From assembly GCA_910585895.1 (NCBI GenBank), contig CAJUHY010000003.1, forward strand, positions 47,539 to 111,538: a DNA stretch of 64,000 nucleotides, in the 5' to 3' direction. Origin of the DNA: an uncultured Lachnospiraceae bacterium. GTDB taxonomy: Bacteria > Bacillota > Clostridia > Lachnospirales > Lachnospiraceae. Below are positions 61,889 through 64,000 of this stretch, piece by piece. Both the position numbers and the translations under genes were made by a program. The stretch's first letter is position 1. Each line of letters begins with the position of its first letter. The notes below the pieces were generated by a model. It saw only the letters and a program-made list of their open reading frames with translations, made no database searches and was not told the DNA's origin.

Positions 61889-63190
61889 TTAGCAATACGT
61901 ATCCATCATCATTCCAGAGTAAATGGACGTTATATATGGCGTTGCAAAATTCTTCCCAGGATTCTTGTAAGTAACAAGAACTTTATCCACATAACGCATG
62001 GGATCCAGAGAGGCGTTTTTTGCTTTAACGCTCAGCAAATTCTTGAAATCGTTCAGTACGGAAAGATTTTCCTCATAATCGCTGGCAGATACAGTCTCTC
62101 TCAGTGCGTCATTGTCAATGCTGATAGAACCGTCATCTTCTACCATCAATCCTATTTCTTCCAAACTGCTCTGGTATGCGAAGGCAGCGCTGCTCATATC
62201 CTTATAAAGCTGTATGCTTTGCGGCTGGCTTTTGGAATATTTGCTGGCAGTCTGCAGAACAGAGTTGTAAGAATCTACCAATGTCTGAATGTTGTCTGTC
62301 ATGGCGTCCGCGTTGGTCTTGAATCCAACTGTTGCGGGATTGCCATCCGGGCTGGTGCCGTGCAGTGTCAATTCAAAACTGTTATCCAATAAAAAAGTAT
62401 TGGAATAAGCCATATGCTGCTCTGTTCCGTCTAACACAAAAACGGCGTTTTGCGCTTCCTGAGCCACACGGTCAATGCCTAAAGCATCGATTGCAGTCAT
62501 GGAATCATGATTCCCCTGAGGGGAAATGGAAAACAGAAACGTCTCGTCGGGACCAATGCCTGTAGCCGTTGATTCAATTTGTAAAGCGGTTAAGCCGTCT
62601 GCATTCTCAGCAATTGCTGCATTCAAACCAATATCAGCATTTGTAACCAGACCTGCAAGTTTCCTCTGGATAGAGAAATTGGTGTCGTCTGCATTGACAG
62701 TAAACTGGAACTCATAGGCTGAGACATTGTTTTCCAAATCAAATGAGTAAGAACCAGGCTTGAGGTTCAGACGGTTCTTATCCAGGAAATTTCCCTGATT
62801 GATTTGTGAAGTGGCAAGACTTTTTACTTCGATGGTAAAACCATCGGAATTGTTTGATGAGTTGCCATTGCCAACATAATTTGCCGATACCACATCTTCC
62901 TGAGAAGAATATGCAAGTTTCTTCTGGAATGCATTGCCAATTCCCTCTTCCGCATCAGAAAGGGATGCAACAACATTTTGGATAAGGCGAGTGCTTTCTT
63001 TAATATCTATTGCAAACTTCTTTACATCTGGTGAACGCTTTATCTTGTACAGAGGCGCATCTTTATTGATTTTGACAATATTGTTATAGATATTGCGTAA
63101 CTCGCTCTTCTTATGTGAATCGTATCGGGAAGTCGATTGGTTGGCATATGTGTCTAAATAATAATGATAAGCAGTATCAATCGCAGCCAC
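61889..63190 (-). CDS. fliD: FliD-like flagellar filament cap protein
   Basis: A 433-residue protein preceded by AAGGAGGG. The N-terminal 100 residues are helical (LIQNVVASLSDAEEGIGNAF); the middle contains FTIEVKSLATSQINQGNFL and a SPDGNPATVGFKTN block that resemble FliD D2/D3 segments; the C-terminus has LVDSYNSVLQTASKY and LRETVSASDYEENLSVLNDF, typical of FliD C-terminal helices. It is shorter and more divergent than standard FliD, and its N-terminus lacks the usual SGLDT region, so a FliD-related hook-associated protein is possible. A sigma-28 promoter precedes it, and it converges on flagellin. FliD forms the cap under which glycosylated flagellin polymerises. Confidence 0.72.
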   Translation of the reverse strand: MAAIDTAYHYYLDTYANQSTSRYDSHKKSELRNIYNNIVKINKDAPLYKIKRSPDVKKFAIDIKESTRLIQNVVASLSDAEEGIGNAFQKKLAYSSQEDVVSANYVGNGNSSNNSDGFTIEVKSLATSQINQGNFLDKNRLNLKPGSYSFDLENNVSAYEFQFTVNADDTNFSIQRKLAGLVTNADIGLNAAIAENADGLTALQIESTATGIGPDETFLFSISPQGNHDSMTAIDALGIDRVAQEAQNAVFVLDGTEQHMAYSNTFLLDNSFELTLHGTSPDGNPATVGFKTNADAMTDNIQTLVDSYNSVLQTASKYSKSQPQSIQLYKDMSSAAFAYQSSLEEIGLMVEDDGSISIDNDALRETVSASDYEENLSVLNDFKNLLSVKAKNASLDPMRYVDKVLVTYKNPGKNFATPYITSIYSGMMMDTYC

Positions 63191-63267
63191 GATAGTTCCC
63201 TCCTTTCATCCTTGAAATCGTGCTGTGCACGGGAGGTAATATAATACACTCCATGTATTTGCAGTGT

Positions 63268-63294
63268 TTATCGGCTAATTTAGCTGTTTTCTTA
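63268..63294 (-). promoter_or_regulatory. Sigma-28 promoter of the fliD-like gene
   Basis: On the minus strand: TAAG (63291-63294), exactly 15 bases, GCCGATAA (63268-63275). The -10 matches the consensus at all positions and the -35 at three of four. It lies about 77 bases before the fliD start codon at 63190. Confidence 0.8.
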
Positions 63295-63393
63295 AGGGGG
63301 GTATGGTAAAATTAAGAAAAAAGTTGGGTAAAATATGGGATTTTACTATATAATATGTAGGTTAGCAGTAAAAAGTCCTCATAGAAAAAACAG

Positions 63394-63422
63394 TTGACGC
63401 AAGGCTGTGAGTATGCTATAGT
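63394..63422 (+). promoter_or_regulatory. Sigma-A promoter of the rpmG-secE-nusG operon
   Basis: TTGACG (63394-63399), 17 bases, TATAGT (63417-63422), 65 bases before the rpmG start codon. It is divergent from the fliD promoter. Confidence 0.75.
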
Positions 63423-63487
63423 AGACTAGCGATGGAAGTAGGTCTTTTTTTTATGCCTAAATTTAGAATTATATGGAGGTGGAAGTT

Positions 63488-63637
63488 GTGCGCACAAAAA
63501 TTACATTGGCATGTACGGAATGTAAGCAACGTAATTACAACATGACCAAGGATAAGAAGGCTCATCCCGACAGAATGGAGACAAAAAAATACTGCCGATT
63601 CTGCAGGACACATACGTTACACAAGGAAACAAAGTAA
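63488..63637 (+). CDS. rpmG: 50S ribosomal protein L33 (four-cysteine form)
   Basis: A 49-residue protein starting at GTG 63488, with ATGGAGGTGG upstream. VRTKITLACTECKQRNYNMT at the N-terminus and YCRFCRTHTLHKETK at the end match bL33, with two CxxC pairs (CTEC, CRFC) for zinc. The order rpmG-secE-nusG is standard in Firmicutes. It marks the border of the glycosylation locus and the housekeeping region. It is expressed from a sigma-A promoter. Confidence 0.95.
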   Translation: MRTKITLACTECKQRNYNMTKDKKAHPDRMETKKYCRFCRTHTLHKETK

Positions 63638-63677
63638 CAAGACAGAGCGTAGGAAGTGAAAGGTTGGACGGATTGTT

Positions 63678-63711
63678 CACTCGCCCCTGCATTTAGGCGC
63701 GCGAGTGCGCC
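63678..63711 (+). promoter_or_regulatory. Alternative hairpins between rpmG and secE
   Basis: CACTCGC (63678-63684) pairs with GCGAGTG (63701-63707), and GGCGC (63696-63700) pairs with GCGCC (63707-63711). The two stems share base 63707 and overlap, so only one can form. The second ends 13 bases before the secE start codon and close to its AGGAGG site, so they might control secE translation. No ligand is evident and there is no T run for termination. Confidence 0.4.
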
Positions 63712-63724
63712 ATAGGAGGTAAAA

Positions 63725-63931
63725 ATGGCAGAAACGAAAACAGAAAAAGCTTCAAAAACGAGCTGGTTTACCGGTCTGAAGGCTGAATTTGACAAGATAA
63801 TTTGGCCTGAGAAAAAATCAATTACAAAACAGACGGTAGCGGTAGTGGCTGTTTCAGTTGTCTTGGGTCTTATCATTGCCGTAGTAGATGTGTTCATTAA
63901 ATACGGCGTAGACGCCCTGGTAAATTTATAG
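63725..63931 (+). CDS. secE: Preprotein translocase subunit SecE
   Basis: A 68-residue protein with AGGAGG upstream. WFTGLKAEFDKIIWPEKKSI is the conserved SecE amphipathic segment and VVAVSVVLGLIIAVVDVFIK the single membrane helix. It stabilises SecY in the plasma membrane and forms the core translocon with SecYG. Usual length for Firmicutes. Followed after 16 bases by nusG. Confidence 0.95.
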   Translation: MAETKTEKASKTSWFTGLKAEFDKIIWPEKKSITKQTVAVVAVSVVLGLIIAVVDVFIKYGVDALVNL

Positions 63932-63947
63932 GAGGCGTAGGTGATTT

Positions 63948-64000
63948 ATGGCAGAGGCAAACTGGTATGTAGTTCATACCTATTCCGGTTATGAAAAGAA
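63948..64000 (+). CDS. nusG: Transcription termination/antitermination factor NusG, 5' part
   Basis: The first 17 codons are visible, to the window edge: MAEANWYVVHTYSGYEKK-type start, the standard NusG N-terminus. GGAGG lies upstream at 63931-63935. The position directly behind secE supports the call. The rest of the protein is outside the window. Confidence 0.9.
   Translation, partial: MAEANWYVVHTYSGYEK

Noticed and set aside
61755..61892. 45-codon K/R-rich frame between flagellin and fliD
   Set aside because: It reads through the fliD terminator hairpin, has no ribosome binding site and no likeness to known proteins.
1..64000. Pseudaminic or legionaminic acid genes, Maf-type flagellin transferases, and Wzx/Wzy-type membrane proteins
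   Set aside because: None was found; the only membrane segments in the glycan locus are the single helices at 35680 and 51809. This argues against a capsule or O-antigen export system here.
1..64000. CRISPR arrays, tRNA or rRNA genes, intact insertion sequences
   Set aside because: No regular direct repeats with spacers, no cloverleaf-like sequence and no transposase were seen.

Overview
The window looks like part of a chromosome from a motile, low-to-mid G+C Gram-positive anaerobe of the Clostridia, most likely Lachnospiraceae. The signs are strong AGGAGG-type ribosome binding sites, sigma-A promoters, a flagellin-like gene and a fliD-like cap gene, two good sigma-28 (SigD/FliA) promoters, a four-cysteine L33 gene (rpmG) followed by secE and nusG, and AAA-ATPase-like/PD-(D/E)XK and Uma2-type genes typical of that family. 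No tRNA, rRNA, CRISPR array or intact insertion sequence was seen.

Almost all of 1-60.5 kb is one very large glycan assembly locus lying next to flagellin, and it is best read as a flagellin glycosylation island. At the left end are two minus-strand CgeB/DUF3880 glycosyltransferases and fliB, a flagellin lysine N-methylase. From 2 to 32 kb the plus strand carries glycosyltransferases of several families (GT2, StrF-like, GT-D fold, GT4, DUF4422, CgeB-like). Among them are five genes for a UDP-ManNAc(3NAc)A-type pathway (WbpD, WbpE, WbpA, WbpI, WbpB homologues), a LicD phosphotransferase, a TagD-like cytidylyltransferase fused to a Gfo/Idh oxidoreductase, and radical SAM proteins. The stretch 10-16.2 kb is visibly richer in G+C than its surroundings and looks imported. 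A defence- or mobile-type cassette (AAA-ATPase/PDDEXK plus a broken Uma2 gene) interrupts the locus at 24.8-27.0 kb.

At 31.9-33.7 kb two AT-rich minus-strand genes (a methyltransferase and a GNAT/FemAB-like transferase) separate this from a second plus-strand block. That block starts at a perfect-consensus sigma-28 promoter (33849-33875) and runs to 60.5 kb. It encodes FdtA/FdtB-like enzymes for a 3-amino-3,6-dideoxyhexose, methyltransferases, two more radical SAM proteins, an AsnB-type amidotransferase, GT2 glycosyltransferases with C-terminal Rossmann modules, a WbsX-type transferase, a capsular-type GT32-like transferase, a methyltransferase with a possible kinase-like tail, and a citrate-lyase-ligase-like cytidylyltransferase.

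The most striking signal is a set of long poly-G tracts in coding sequence: G8 at 39600, G11 at 42352, G9 at 60107, and a related C6G4 at 56374. Their length sets the reading frame of a methyltransferase/aminotransferase junction, a radical SAM protein and a CgeB-like glycosyltransferase. Three of the four share the frame ATACCC...GGGTAT. This suggests a phase-variable flagellar glycan, as in Campylobacter, but in a Clostridia-type organism. A second pattern is one small Rossmann module reused in eleven proteins, fused to radical SAM, glycosyltransferase, FkbM, WbsX or membrane-anchor partners.

The right end (60.5-64 kb) holds flagellin under a sigma-A promoter, fliD under a sigma-28 promoter, and the rpmG-secE-nusG housekeeping operon.
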